NCBI GenBank assembly: GCA_050331455.1
Contig: JBHJGV010000015.1
Location: 1 to 64,000 of the forward strand
From: CAYUYV01 sp050331455
Lineage (GTDB): Bacteria > Pseudomonadota > Alphaproteobacteria > JAJFIK01
Direction: 5' to 3'
Length of the DNA: 64,000 bases
Shown here: positions 33,382 to 42,388 of the stretch, piece by piece
How the letters are laid out: each line of letters begins with the position of its first letter
How positions within the stretch are numbered: the stretch's first letter is position 1
Notes under the pieces: generated by a model
Databases searched by the model: none
Seen by the model: only the letters and a program-made list of their open reading frames with translations
Told to the model about the DNA's origin: nothing
Position numbers and translations under genes: made by a program

Positions 33382-34768
33382 CGGTGTCTCCCAGTCCGTC
33401 ATCGAACAGACCGGCTTCGGCGGCGGCGACGGCATCCCGGTTGGTGACCAGCCATTGGTCCACGTGGGCGCCGAGGGCGTCGCGGATGGCCTCGTCGGCG
33501 ATTTCGTCCAACACTTCACCCACAAAGGCACGGATCAGCAACGCTTTGGCGTCCGCCTCCGGAATGCCCCGGGCGCGCAGGTAAAAGATGGACTCGGCAT
33601 CGAGTTCACCCACCGTGGCCCCATGCGAGCACTTGACGTCATCGGCGAAAATTTCAAGTTCGGGCTTGGTGTCCGCTTCGGCGCCCGCGTTCAGAAGCAG
33701 GGCCTGGCTGAGCTGATATCCGTCCGTGCGCTGGGCGTCCTGGCGCACGATGATCTTGCCTTGGAAGACCCCGCGGGCCCGGTCTGCCAGCACATTCTTG
33801 AAGGTCTCATGGCTTTCGCAGTCGGGCAGGGCATGGTCGATCACCGTGGTATTGTCACAGTGCTGACGGCCCACCAGCATGGAAGCACCCGAGGCCCGGG
33901 CGAAGGCATGGGTGCCATCGAAGCGGATGTGAACCTCGTTGCGGGTCACGGCGCCGCCGGTCGTCACCGCGAACCCCTCATAACGCGCCCGCTCCTTTAC
34001 GGCGACGAAGGTGCCGCCCACATGGACGCCCTCGCCGCGATCGGCCAGTGCCTTGACATGCAGCAGGTCAGCCTCTTGCGCCAATCGAATATCCGTGCCG
34101 ACTGTCGCCATGCGGGCACCGGTCTCAAGGCCCAGGTGGCTCTCCAGCAAACGGGCCCGGGCCCCCGCCTCCACCACCACCAGATTGCGCATATGGGCCG
34201 CCGTCTCCGCCGCCGCCGAGGAGGCCACAAACACCAGATGGATCGGGCGGTCCAACGCAACGCCTTCGGCGATGCGGACCGCGGCGCCGTCCCGCGACAG
34301 GGCGAGATTAAGGCCGTAAACGGGATGCTGCCCCGGGGTCACCACGCCGCCAATATGGCCTTCGAGCCAGGGCTGACCCTCATCCATGGCTCGGGCAAGG
34401 GACGTCACGGTCACACCGCCCGGCAGACCGTCCAGATCGGAGGCGTCGGCCTGGAAAAGACCGTCGACGAAGACCAGACGCACCGCTTCGAGGGCCGCGA
34501 AAGGGTCCTGGCCCTCCGCCGCCTCGACCGCGGCCCGGGAGGGCGCGGCGCCGAGGGGCAGAGGACGGGACAGGCGGGCCTTGAGATCCGTGTATTTCCA
34601 TTCCTCGACCCGCTTATGGGGCAGACCGCGGGCCTTGAGGGCGGCAATCCCCTTTTCGCGCAGATCGGTCAGCCAGGGCAGGGATGCCCCCGGCAGGCTT
34701 TCCTTGGCCGCGTCATAATCGGCGATGAACCGGGTCTCGACGTCGCCGAGGGGGGTTGGCAAAGACAT
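33371..34768 (-). CDS. sufD: Fe-S cluster assembly scaffold subunit SufD
   Basis: Subunit of the SufBC2D scaffold (465 aa) that supports iron entry and cluster assembly. The beta-helix core runs from about 150 to 400 and ends with GATVGELDAESIFYLRARGI and the EVLDEIADEAIR helix. The His in the KCSHGATVGEL region, which in SufD is thought to take part at the SufB interface, is present. The N-terminal helical part contains KRVEEWKYTDL, typical of SufD. It follows sufC by 56 bp and its last codons overlap the sufS start, so the order sufB-C-D-S is intact. Confidence 0.94.
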   Translation of the reverse strand: MSLPTPLGDVETRFIADYDAAKESLPGASLPWLTDLREKGIAALKARGLPHKRVEEWKYTDLKARLSRPLPLGAAPSRAAVEAAEGQDPFAALEAVRLVFVDGLFQADASDLDGLPGGVTVTSLARAMDEGQPWLEGHIGGVVTPGQHPVYGLNLALSRDGAAVRIAEGVALDRPIHLVFVASSAAAETAAHMRNLVVVEAGARARLLESHLGLETGARMATVGTDIRLAQEADLLHVKALADRGEGVHVGGTFVAVKERARYEGFAVTTGGAVTRNEVHIRFDGTHAFARASGASMLVGRQHCDNTTVIDHALPDCESHETFKNVLADRARGVFQGKIIVRQDAQRTDGYQLSQALLLNAGAEADTKPELEIFADDVKCSHGATVGELDAESIFYLRARGIPEADAKALLIRAFVGEVLDEIADEAIRDALGAHVDQWLVTNRDAVAAAEAGLFDDGLGDTDAA

Positions 34769-34824
34769 GGGTCGTGCTCCTGATCCTGAAGATGTGTCCT
34801 GGACTGACGATGGATCGGACCCGT

Positions 34825-35574
34825 TTACGCCGCGCTGGCGATGAGGTTCTCGTATCCGACCGTTTCCAGTTCCTCGGCCAGTTCCTTGCCGCCGGAGCGC
34901 ACGATCCGCCCCGCGGCCAGCACATGGACATGGTCCGGGACGATATAAGTCAGCAGACGCTGGTAGTGGGTGATGATCAGCATGGAGCGCGAGGGATCGC
35001 GCAGGCTGTTGACCCCTTCCGACACGAGCTTCAGGGCATCGATGTCGAGACCGGAATCCGTCTCGTCGAGAATGGCGAAGGACGGCTCCAGCAGGGCCAT
35101 CTGGAGGATTTCGTTGCGCTTTTTCTCGCCGCCGGAGAAGCCGACATTGAGCGGGCGCTTCAACATGGCATCGTCGATCTTCAGGGAACGGGCCTTTTCC
35201 CGCGCCAGTTTTAGAAAATCGACCGCCGACAGCTCTTCCTCGCCCCGGGCCTTGCGTTGGGCGTTCAGGGCGGTGCGCAGAAAGATCATGGTCGCGACGC
35301 CGGGAATCTCCAGCGGATACTGGAAGGCCAGAAACACGCCGGCAGCGGCGCGTTCGTCCGGTTCCATGTCGAACAGGTCCTGGCCCTTATAGCGGACGGA
35401 GCCCTGCGTGATCTCGTACCCGTCCTTGCCGGCCAGCACGTAGGACAGGGTACTCTTGCCCGAGCCGTTCGGCCCCATGATGGCATGGATTTCTCCATCG
35501 CCGATGGTCAGATTGAGCCCCCGGAGAATTTCCTTTTCCTCCACACGGACATGAAGATCGCGAATTTCGAGCAT
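34825..35574 (-). CDS. sufC: Fe-S cluster assembly ATPase SufC
   Basis: ABC-type ATPase of 249 aa that powers conformational change of the SufBCD scaffold; it is cytosolic and not a transporter. The Walker A motif GPNGSGKS is at 34-41, the ABC signature FSGGEKKR is near 145, and the Walker B stretch reads FAILDETDSGLD, the SufC-specific form. The conserved KARGEEELSAVDFLK insert is present. It is 51 bp after sufB and 56 bp before sufD. Length is standard for the family. Confidence 0.96.
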   Translation of the reverse strand: MLEIRDLHVRVEEKEILRGLNLTIGDGEIHAIMGPNGSGKSTLSYVLAGKDGYEITQGSVRYKGQDLFDMEPDERAAAGVFLAFQYPLEIPGVATMIFLRTALNAQRKARGEEELSAVDFLKLAREKARSLKIDDAMLKRPLNVGFSGGEKKRNEILQMALLEPSFAILDETDSGLDIDALKLVSEGVNSLRDPSRSMLIITHYQRLLTYIVPDHVHVLAAGRIVRSGGKELAEELETVGYENLIASAA

Positions 35575-35625
35575 GAGCGGATCACTTTCCCTTTATAATC
35601 TTCCATCGGAGCAGCGGCATACGGA

Positions 35626-37080
35626 TCAACCGACGCTGCCCTCGAGCGAGATGCCCACCAGCTTTTGGGCCTCCACCGCGAATTCCATGGGGAGCTGCTG
35701 AAGCACCTCCCGCGCGAAGCCGTTGACGATCAGGGCCAGGGCCTCTTCCTCGTCAATACCCCGTTGCAGACAATAAAAAAGCTGGTCATCGCTGATCTTG
35801 GACGTTGTCGCTTCGTGTTCGATCTGGGCACCCGGATTGCGGCTCTCGATATAAGGTACGGTATGGGCCCCGCACCGGTCGCCGATCAGCAGCGAGTCGC
35901 ATTGGGTGAAGTTCCGGGCGTTGGCCGCCTTTGGATGCACACTGACGAGCCCGCGATAGGTATTCTGGGCCCGGCCCGCGGAAATGCCCTTGGAGATGAT
36001 CCGGGATCGGGTGTTACGGCCCAGATGAATCATCTTTGTACCGGTATCCGCCTGCTGCATATTGTTCGTGATGGCAATGGAATAAAATTCCCCAACCGAA
36101 TTGTCGCCCTGCAGCACACAGCTTGGATATTTCCAGGTGATCGCCGAACCTGTTTCGACCTGGGTCCAGGAAATCTTGGAGTTGTGACCGCGGCAGGCCC
36201 CGCGCTTGGTCACGAAATTGTAGATGCCGCCCTTGCCGTCCTCATCACCCGGATACCAGTTCTGGACCGTCGAATATTTGATTTCCGCATCGTCCAGGGT
36301 GACAAGCTCCACCACGGCCGCGTGGAGCTGATGCTCATCGCGCATGGGCGCCGTACAGCCCTCCAGATAGCTGACATAGGAGCCCTTGTCAGCGATGATC
36401 AGGGTGCGCTCGAACTGGCCCGTCTCCGCATCATTGATCCGGAAATAGGTGGACAGTTCCATGGGGCAGCGTACGCCGGGTGGGATGTACACGAATGACC
36501 CGTCCGTGAACACCGCACTGTTCAGCGTGGCGAAATAATTGTCCGTGATGGGCACCACGGACCCGAGATATTTTCGCACCAGCTCCGGATAGGTCTGCAC
36601 CGCCTCGGATATGGAACAGAAGATGACGCCCGCCTCGGCGAGCTTGGCCTTGAAGGTTGTCGCCACAGACACGCTGTCGAACACCGCATCCACGGCCACA
36701 CCCGCCAGGCGCTCCTGTTCCGCCAGCGGAATGCCAAGTTTTTCGTAAGTCCGCAGCAACTCCGGATCCACCTCATCGAGGCTTTTTGGCCCGTCTTCCT
36801 TGGATTTGGGCGCGGAATAGTAATAGGCGTCCTGGTAGTCAATCGGCGGATAGCCAATTTTGGCCCAGTTGGGCTCGGCCAGGGACTGCCACCGCTCGAA
36901 AGCCTTCAGGCGCCATTCGAGCAGCCAGTCCGGCTCGTTCTTCTTGGCGGAAATGAAGCGGATGACGTCGGTATTCAGACCCTTGGGAGCCCGTTCCGTA
37001 TCGATCTGCGTCGTAAACCCATATTTGTAGCGCTCGCCGAGCTTTTGAACTTCGTCAACCGTGTCCTGGACAGGAGCCAT
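35626..37080 (-). CDS. sufB: Fe-S cluster assembly scaffold subunit SufB
   Basis: Main scaffold subunit (484 aa) on which the nascent cluster is built. Typical segments include LLEWRLKAFERW, GVIFCSISEAVQ, the long CRGHNSKISWTQVETGSAIT region and QIEHEATTSKISDDQLFYC. The last contains a Glu and a His linked to cluster assembly. I chose the ATG at 37080 since AAAGGAGG sits 6 nt upstream; the ATG two codons earlier would leave no spacing. The upstream cysteine desulfurase gene ends 12 bp before, so the genes are co-transcribed. Confidence 0.96.
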   Translation of the reverse strand: MAPVQDTVDEVQKLGERYKYGFTTQIDTERAPKGLNTDVIRFISAKKNEPDWLLEWRLKAFERWQSLAEPNWAKIGYPPIDYQDAYYYSAPKSKEDGPKSLDEVDPELLRTYEKLGIPLAEQERLAGVAVDAVFDSVSVATTFKAKLAEAGVIFCSISEAVQTYPELVRKYLGSVVPITDNYFATLNSAVFTDGSFVYIPPGVRCPMELSTYFRINDAETGQFERTLIIADKGSYVSYLEGCTAPMRDEHQLHAAVVELVTLDDAEIKYSTVQNWYPGDEDGKGGIYNFVTKRGACRGHNSKISWTQVETGSAITWKYPSCVLQGDNSVGEFYSIAITNNMQQADTGTKMIHLGRNTRSRIISKGISAGRAQNTYRGLVSVHPKAANARNFTQCDSLLIGDRCGAHTVPYIESRNPGAQIEHEATTSKISDDQLFYCLQRGIDEEEALALIVNGFAREVLQQLPMEFAVEAQKLVGISLEGSVG

Positions 37081-37092
37081 GGACATCCTCCT

Positions 37093-38289
37093 TTATGAAA
37101 CTGCTTGAACAGGGCGCCGATCCCCGCCGGCGGGGGCACCGTCGCCCACCGTCCGCCGCGCCCGCCACCGCTGATAGTGATCCGTCCACGCCGCAAGGCA
37201 ACGGCTCAGGTCGTCTTCCCGACTTGCCCAACCCAGGGAGAGGCGTATGGCACTGTTTGACAGGTCGTCCGCCTGGCCCATGGCGGCAAGGACCGCGCTT
37301 CGCGCCACTTTGCCACTGGAACACGCCGCCCCGGAACTCACGGACACACCGGCGAGGTCGAGGGCCATGACCTGGGTTTCGCCCGTGAGCCCCGGCACGG
37401 CAAAACACGTGGTGTTCGCCAGCCGCGGCGCCCGGGCGCCAAAAATGACGGCCTCGGGAGCGGCCGCCTTCAGCCCGGCCTCGAAACGATCCCGCCAGTC
37501 CGCCAGCGGATGATCATCCGACGCCGCGGCGTCCAGGGCCGCCGCCAGACCGGCAATCGCCGGAACATTTTCCGTACCCGACCGCCGACCCAGTTCCTGG
37601 CCGCCCCCGTCGATGACGGGGCTCAACGCCAGACCGGGCCGTGCGTACAGGACCCCGACGCCTGGCGCACCCCCCAGCTTATGACCTGAAAGGGTGAGGA
37701 GATCCACCCCGAGGGCATCGACATCGACCGGGATCCGCCCCACGGTCTGGACCGCATCCGTGTGCACCAGACCGTCCGTATGGGTTTTCACCCTTTGAAC
37801 GATTTCCTGAAGGGGCGACAGGACGCCGGTCTCGTTGTTGGCGTGCATGACCGAAACGAGGGGCCGATGCCCCTGCGCAGCGCAGGCCTTTAAAAGCTGA
37901 TCGAGATGATCGAGATCGGCCAGACCGTCGGGCCCGACCCGCAGGCTGTGCATCGGCACGTCAAGCCGTGACGCGGGGGCCCGGACGGCATCATGCTCCG
38001 TTGCCCCGATGATCAGCCTATCGACAAGTCCGGCCCGCACGGGTCCCGCAAGGGCCAGACCGTTGGCCTCGGTCCCGCCGCTGGCGAAGATCAGCGTTTC
38101 CGGCGCAGCATTGAGACGGGCGCCGATCCGTGCCCGGCTCCGCTCCACGAGGCCCCGCGCCCGGCGGCCGATGCTGTGGACCGAAGACGGGTTGCCACCC
38201 TGGAGAAGAGCATCGCGCAGGGCATCGATGACGACGGGACGGACCGGTGACGTGGCGTTGTAATCGAGATAGATCCGGTCACCCTCCAT
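37093..38289 (-). CDS. IscS/NifS-like group I cysteine desulfurase
   Basis: PLP enzyme of 398 aa giving persulfide sulfur from cysteine. The PLP lysine is K204 in LSGHKLGGAPGVGVLY and the catalytic Cys323 lies in the long group I loop SSGAACSSGK. The N-terminus IYLDYNATSPVRP is typical. The gene lies between iscR and sufB (6 and 12 bp gaps), so the operon encodes both a group I and a group II (SufS) desulfurase, an arrangement I recall from alphaproteobacteria. ATG 38289 follows a TTG that could also serve. The division of labour between the two desulfurases is not shown by sequence. Confidence 0.92.
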   Translation of the reverse strand: MEGDRIYLDYNATSPVRPVVIDALRDALLQGGNPSSVHSIGRRARGLVERSRARIGARLNAAPETLIFASGGTEANGLALAGPVRAGLVDRLIIGATEHDAVRAPASRLDVPMHSLRVGPDGLADLDHLDQLLKACAAQGHRPLVSVMHANNETGVLSPLQEIVQRVKTHTDGLVHTDAVQTVGRIPVDVDALGVDLLTLSGHKLGGAPGVGVLYARPGLALSPVIDGGGQELGRRSGTENVPAIAGLAAALDAAASDDHPLADWRDRFEAGLKAAAPEAVIFGARAPRLANTTCFAVPGLTGETQVMALDLAGVSVSSGAACSSGKVARSAVLAAMGQADDLSNSAIRLSLGWASREDDLSRCLAAWTDHYQRWRARRTVGDGAPAGGDRRPVQAVS

Positions 38290-38295
38290 CAAGCG

Positions 38296-38745
38296 TCACT
38301 CCGCTGCCAATCCGGGATCCGTACTGCGCCCCAGGACACGCCGGTGCACGACGTCGCTGAGCGAGACGGAACTCAAAAAGATGTGGATCTGCCGGGTCAG
38401 TTCTTCCCACAGATCGTGGGTGATGCAACGCGCGCCGGTGCCCGTGCAGCCGGCCGCCGTCGCCGGATCGCAGCGGGTCGCCTTGATCGGTTCGTCCACG
38501 GCCAGAATGATGTCAGACACCCGTGTGTCCTCCGCATCATGGGCCAAGCGATACCCGCCACCGGGACCCCGAACGCTGACCACGAGGCCGTGCCGCCGCA
38601 ACTTGGCGAACAACTGCTCCAGATAGGACAGCGAAATCCCTTGGCGCTGGGCAATGTCGGCCAGGGCAACCGGGCGTTCACCCCCGGTCTTTGCCAGATC
38701 CGCCATGGCCATAACCGCATACCGTCCGCGTGTGCTCAATTTCAC
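38296..38745 (-). CDS. iscR: Rrf2-family Fe-S-sensing transcription regulator (IscR-like)
   Basis: DNA-binding regulator of 149 aa that leads the SUF operon and probably represses or retunes it according to Fe-S status. The winged helix is at 1-70, with KLSTRGRYAVMAMADLA and SLSYLEQLFAKLRRHGLV. Three cysteines (92, 100, 107) followed by His110 fit an Fe-S site, but their spacing is wider than the Cys92/98/104-His107 of E. coli IscR. The start is GTG with AAGGA about 10 nt upstream. The desulfurase gene follows after 6 bp. RirA-like behaviour is an alternative given the clade, as both are Rrf2 proteins with three cysteines. Confidence 0.88.
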   Translation of the reverse strand: MKLSTRGRYAVMAMADLAKTGGERPVALADIAQRQGISLSYLEQLFAKLRRHGLVVSVRGPGGGYRLAHDAEDTRVSDIILAVDEPIKATRCDPATAAGCTGTGARCITHDLWEELTRQIHIFLSSVSLSDVVHRRVLGRSTDPGLAAE

Positions 38746-38917
38746 TGCCCAAGATCCTTGTTGTCAGACCCCGGCCCGATCCCTTTGACAGCGCGCCCCT
38801 TGGAGCCAATCCCCGGACCGAAGACCAGCGTGTTTCGCGCTGCTTGCCTTTTGTCGCCACCTTCATGGTAAAGACGCCTATGCGTCACCACTCCCGTGCG
38901 ATGTCGGCAGGACCAGA

Positions 38918-38943
38918 GGTAATTACCCAAGCCCGAAGGTCAA
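38918..38943 (-). promoter_or_regulatory. Possible iscR-suf promoter with overlapping palindrome
   Basis: Minus-strand TTGACC (38943-38938) is a good -35. Ten bases downstream lies the perfect palindrome GGTAATTACC (38927-38918), which overlaps the spacer and -10 position. The -10 itself (ACCTCT at 17 bp spacing) is poor, as is common for activator- or repressor-controlled promoters. The palindrome could be the operator for the IscR-like protein encoded downstream. The transcript leader would be about 165 nt. Confidence 0.35.
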
Positions 38944-38994
38944 GTTTTATCGCCTCACTATAGATTAGCGAACCCGGGGCGCTGCGCCATCCAT

Positions 38995-39009
38995 ATAGGA
39001 AAGTCCTAT
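38995..39009. promoter_or_regulatory. 15-bp palindrome between iscR and the hydrolase gene
   Basis: ATAGGA-AAG-TCCTAT is a perfect 6+3+6 inverted repeat in the 329-bp divergent gap 38746-39074. It lies 65 bp before the hydrolase ATG and about 250 bp from iscR. The shape suits a dimeric regulator. It does not match an operator consensus I can name with confidence. The rest of the gap shows no gene. Confidence 0.4.
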
Positions 39010-39074
39010 CACTCCAATAAGGCTTTCCCCTCCAGACCCGGACGGGGTCCCAGGGAACCGACAGGATCAACGCC

Positions 39075-39743
39075 ATGCCAGAACTCATCATCGCAGGACC
39101 GGGCGGGCGGCTCGAAGCCCGCTACCAGCACGCCGAAACGCCCCAGGGGGCGATCGCCTTGATCCTGCACCCCCACCCCCTCTACGGCGGCAGCATGAAC
39201 AACCGCGTGGTCTATGACCTGTTCTACGCCTTCCACCGGCGCAACTTTTCCGTGATGCGGTTCAATTTTCGCGGGGTCGGGCGCAGCCAGGGGGAATTCG
39301 ACAGCGGGATCGGCGAGCTGTCCGATGCGGCGGCGGCCCTCGACTGGCTGCAGACCTACAACCCCAATGCCCGCAAGTGCTGGATCGCCGGATTTTCCTT
39401 CGGCGCCTGGATCGCCATGCAGCTTCTGATGCGCCGGCCGGAAATCACGGGCTTCATCTCGGTCGCCCCGCCCGCGAACATGTTCGACTTCAGCTTTCTC
39501 GCCCCCTGCCCTGCCTCGGGCCTCATCATCAACGGTACCGACGACCAGGTGGTGCCGCCGGCCGATGTGGAAAAGCTCGCCGAACGGCTGAAAGCGCAAA
39601 AGGGCATCACCATCGACCACCAGACGGTGCCCGGCGCGAACCACTTTTTCGAAAAGAACCTCGACACCCTGATCGGGTCCGTGGAGGACTATGTGGATCG
39701 GCGCCTGGAGGACATGGCCGCGGCAGCGCCCGCGCCGGAATGA
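39075..39743 (+). CDS. Alpha/beta hydrolase
   Basis: Cytosolic serine hydrolase of 222 aa with the alpha/beta fold. The oxyanion region HPHPLYGGSMNN (about 32-43) is followed by FNFRGVGRSQGEFD. The nucleophile elbow GFSFG sits at about 109-113, the catalytic acid is in GTDDQVVPP, and the catalytic His is in GANHFFEKNL. This small form is widespread in proteobacteria and without assigned substrate. It is divergent from the SUF operon and convergent with anmK, and seems monocistronic. No secretion signal is seen. Confidence 0.85.
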   Translation: MPELIIAGPGGRLEARYQHAETPQGAIALILHPHPLYGGSMNNRVVYDLFYAFHRRNFSVMRFNFRGVGRSQGEFDSGIGELSDAAAALDWLQTYNPNARKCWIAGFSFGAWIAMQLLMRRPEITGFISVAPPANMFDFSFLAPCPASGLIINGTDDQVVPPADVEKLAERLKAQKGITIDHQTVPGANHFFEKNLDTLIGSVEDYVDRRLEDMAAAAPAPE

Positions 39744-39773
39744 TGCCACGAACGGTTCGGGCCTAACACTCCG

Positions 39774-40931
39774 TCAGGGAACGAACACCTCGCCGCCGGG
39801 GCACGGGGCCGGCACGCCCGTTGTCTCCGGCAGGCTGAGGGGCAGCCCCCGCAGGGCCCGCACTGCCAGATAGGCAAAGGCCTGGGCCTCGATGTCGTCG
39901 CCCCGCCAGCCCATGGCCTCGGCCGCAACGACCCGGCCCGGCAGCCGCGCTTCGAGTGCCTCCATGACGGCCGCATTCTTCCGCCCACCCCCGCAGATCA
40001 CCCAGAGCAGCGGCACGGCAGGCAGATGGTCCGCCCCCCGACGGATGGCCTCCGCCGTAAAGGCCGTCAGGGTCGCCGCCCCGTCTTCCGGAGCCAGGCC
40101 CGCCACGGCATCGTAGCCGAAGTCCAGCCGGTCGAGGGATTTGGGCGGCGGGCGGTCGAACCAGTCCCGATCGAGCATCCGGGCCAGGACGGCTTCGTCC
40201 ACGCGGCCGGAGCGGGCAAGCTGTCCGTCCTCGTCCATGTCCGCCCCCGTGATCGCCCGCACCCAATCGTCGATGGGCGCGTTGCCGGGGCCGGTGTCGA
40301 AGGCCGCGACCCGGCCGTCGGTGCCGATCCAGGTGATGTTGGAGACCCCGCCGATATTCACGACGACCATGGGCTCGGGCAGACCGGCCTTGACCGCCAG
40401 CGCCCGGTGATAGAGCGGCGCGAGGGGGGCGCCCTGGCCCCCGGCGGCCAGGTCCGCCTGGCGGAATGCGCCCACGACGGTGCGGCCAAGCGCCCGGGCG
40501 AGGCCCGCCCCGTCGCCGAGCTGGACGGTCCAGCCCTCTTCGGGCCGGTGCAGCACCGTCTGCCCGTGAAAGCCGATCACGCTGATATCCTCAAGGGCCG
40601 GATGATGCTCCCGGGCAAAGGCGCGGATGGCCTCCTCATGGGCGCGGGTGACGGCGCTTCCAGCCGCCTCCCAGAGGGCGCGGGTCGCTGGATCCGGCCG
40701 CTCACCCTTGGGAATGCAGGCCCCGGCTGCCACGGCCTCGCGCAGCACCGCGCGCACCTCCGGCGCAAAGGCGGCGCTGTCGACGGGGCCGAAGGCATCG
40801 ACCGTCAGACCGTCAGTGGTGATGACCGCGAGGTCGATCCCATCCATGGACGTGCCGCTCATCAGGCCCAGGGCGCGCACAGGCCCCGTGCCCCGCCCGA
40901 TATCGGCTGTTCCCGTGAGCACCTCGATCAT
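39774..40931 (-). CDS. anmK: Anhydro-N-acetylmuramic acid kinase
   Basis: Cytosolic kinase of 385 aa that opens the 1,6-anhydro ring of anhydro-MurNAc and phosphorylates it to MurNAc-6-P during peptidoglycan recycling. The N-terminal GLMSGTSMDGIDLAVI (about 22-37) is the family ATP-site signature. VVNIGGVSNITWIG and AFDTGPGNAPIDDWV mark the sugar and phosphate sites, and WVICGGGRKNAAVME lies near 310. The family normally runs 365-390 aa. It is divergent from tyrS, a pairing I recall from many alphaproteobacteria, and convergent with the hydrolase. Confidence 0.95.
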   Translation of the reverse strand: MIEVLTGTADIGRGTGPVRALGLMSGTSMDGIDLAVITTDGLTVDAFGPVDSAAFAPEVRAVLREAVAAGACIPKGERPDPATRALWEAAGSAVTRAHEEAIRAFAREHHPALEDISVIGFHGQTVLHRPEEGWTVQLGDGAGLARALGRTVVGAFRQADLAAGGQGAPLAPLYHRALAVKAGLPEPMVVVNIGGVSNITWIGTDGRVAAFDTGPGNAPIDDWVRAITGADMDEDGQLARSGRVDEAVLARMLDRDWFDRPPPKSLDRLDFGYDAVAGLAPEDGAATLTAFTAEAIRRGADHLPAVPLLWVICGGGRKNAAVMEALEARLPGRVVAAEAMGWRGDDIEAQAFAYLAVRALRGLPLSLPETTGVPAPCPGGEVFVP

Positions 40932-41051
40932 GGCAGTCTCCTGATCCGTCTACACTGTGCCGGGCCCTGTAAGGCCGGCCCGTTCCGGGGAGCCGGCGGG
41001 CGTAAGCCCAAACGCGGTCCCCTCAGAGTGCCCCAATTCCGGAGATCCGTC

Positions 41052-42308
41052 ATGAGCGCCTCTTCATCCGACCTCCTGCACGTCCTGAAGACCCGCGGGT
41101 TCATCCAGGACCTGACCGATGAGGAGGGTATCGTCGAGGCGTTAAAGGAGGGTCCCGTTTCCGGCTATATCGGCTTCGACCTTACGGGCCGCAGCCTCCA
41201 TGTGGGCAGCCTCGTCCAGATCATGATCCTGCGCTGGATGCAGCGCTGCGGACACCGGCCCATCGTGCTGATGGGCGGGGGCACGACGCGCATCGGCGAT
41301 CCATCGGGCAAGGACGAATCCCGGCCCCTGCTCGACGAGGCCTCGATCCGCGCAAATATGGCAGGCATCCGGAAGGTTTTCGACACGTTCCTGACCTTCG
41401 GCGAGGGCCCCTCGGACGCGGTCATGCTGGACAATTATGACTGGCTGAAGGACCTCAACTATATCGGCTTCCTGAGGGATTACGGGCCCCATTTCACGGT
41501 CAACCGCATGCTGACCTTCGACAGCGTGAAGCTGCGCCTTGAGCGGGAACAGCCCCTGACCTTCCTCGAATTCAACTACATGCTGTTCCAGGCCTATGAT
41601 TTTCTGGAGCTGTATCGCCGGGAGACCTGCCGCATCCAGTTCGGCGGCTCGGACCAGTGGGGTAACATCATCAACGGTATCGAGCTCGGCCGCCGGATCG
41701 AGGGGGCCCAGCTTTTCGGCATCACGACCCCGCTGGTGACGACGGCGGACGGCAAGAAAATGGGCAAGACCGCCGCCGGGGCCGTCTGGCTCGATGGGGA
41801 CATGCTCTCGCCCTATGACTACTGGCAATTCTGGCGCAATACGGCAGACGCCGATGTGGGCCGGTTCCTGCGTCTGTTCACGGAAATTCCGCTCCGGGAC
41901 GTCGCCGAGATGGAGGCCCTGGAAGGCGCGGAGGTGAACGAGGCCAAGAAAATCCTGGCGACCGCTGCCACGGCCATGATCCACGGGCACGAAGAGGCCG
42001 ACAAGGCCTGGCGCACGGCCTCGGAGACGTTTGCCGGCAGCGGCGTGTCCGCCGATCTGCCCACGGTGGAGGTGCCCTCGGCGGATCTGTCGGCCGGCAT
42101 CCAGGCCTATGCCCTGTTCCACCGGGCCGGCCTCAGCGCATCGGGCAGCGAGGCCCGCCGGCTCATCAAAGGCAGCGGCGCCCGGGTGAACGACGCGCCC
42201 ATTGAGGACGACACGAAAATGATCGGCCTCGCGGATGTGACCGGCGACGGCGTGATCAAACTGTCGGCCGGAAAGAAAAAGCACGTGCTGATCAAGCCCG
42301 CACCGTGA
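41052..42308 (+). CDS. tyrS: Tyrosyl-tRNA synthetase
   Basis: Class I aminoacyl-tRNA synthetase (418 aa) that charges tRNA-Tyr. The HIGH-like motif reads HVGS at 50-53, the tyrosine-site stretch is QFGGSDQWGNIINGIELGRR, and the KMSKS equivalent is KMGKT near 236-240. The C-terminal S4-like RNA-binding domain lies at about 350-410 and includes SEARRLIKGSGARVND. The ATG is preceded by GGAGAT. Much longer frames extend upstream, but they run through the anmK gene on the other strand and are not credible. No T-box leader is visible. Confidence 0.96.
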   Translation: MSASSSDLLHVLKTRGFIQDLTDEEGIVEALKEGPVSGYIGFDLTGRSLHVGSLVQIMILRWMQRCGHRPIVLMGGGTTRIGDPSGKDESRPLLDEASIRANMAGIRKVFDTFLTFGEGPSDAVMLDNYDWLKDLNYIGFLRDYGPHFTVNRMLTFDSVKLRLEREQPLTFLEFNYMLFQAYDFLELYRRETCRIQFGGSDQWGNIINGIELGRRIEGAQLFGITTPLVTTADGKKMGKTAAGAVWLDGDMLSPYDYWQFWRNTADADVGRFLRLFTEIPLRDVAEMEALEGAEVNEAKKILATAATAMIHGHEEADKAWRTASETFAGSGVSADLPTVEVPSADLSAGIQAYALFHRAGLSASGSEARRLIKGSGARVNDAPIEDDTKMIGLADVTGDGVIKLSAGKKKHVLIKPAP

Positions 42309-42388
42309 CCGGTGGCCCAAAGAAGCAAGACAGGCCCCAGCGCCGCGCGTGAGACCCTGGGCCGCGCGTGAGACCCGGAGAGGACGCC
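42309..42388. repeat. 16-bp direct repeat downstream of tyrS
   Basis: GCCGCGCGTGAGACCC occurs at 42342-42357 and again, identical, at 42361-42376, with a period of 19 bp. It lies immediately before the decayed SDR gene. A short 5-bp hairpin (42301-42305 with 42310-42314) spans the tyrS stop region. The repeat may mark a local duplication. Confidence 0.7.

Noticed and set aside
40026..41051. N-terminal extension of tyrS back through anmK
   Set aside because: The extension is antisense to anmK; ATG 41052 has a ribosome binding site and gives a full-length synthetase.
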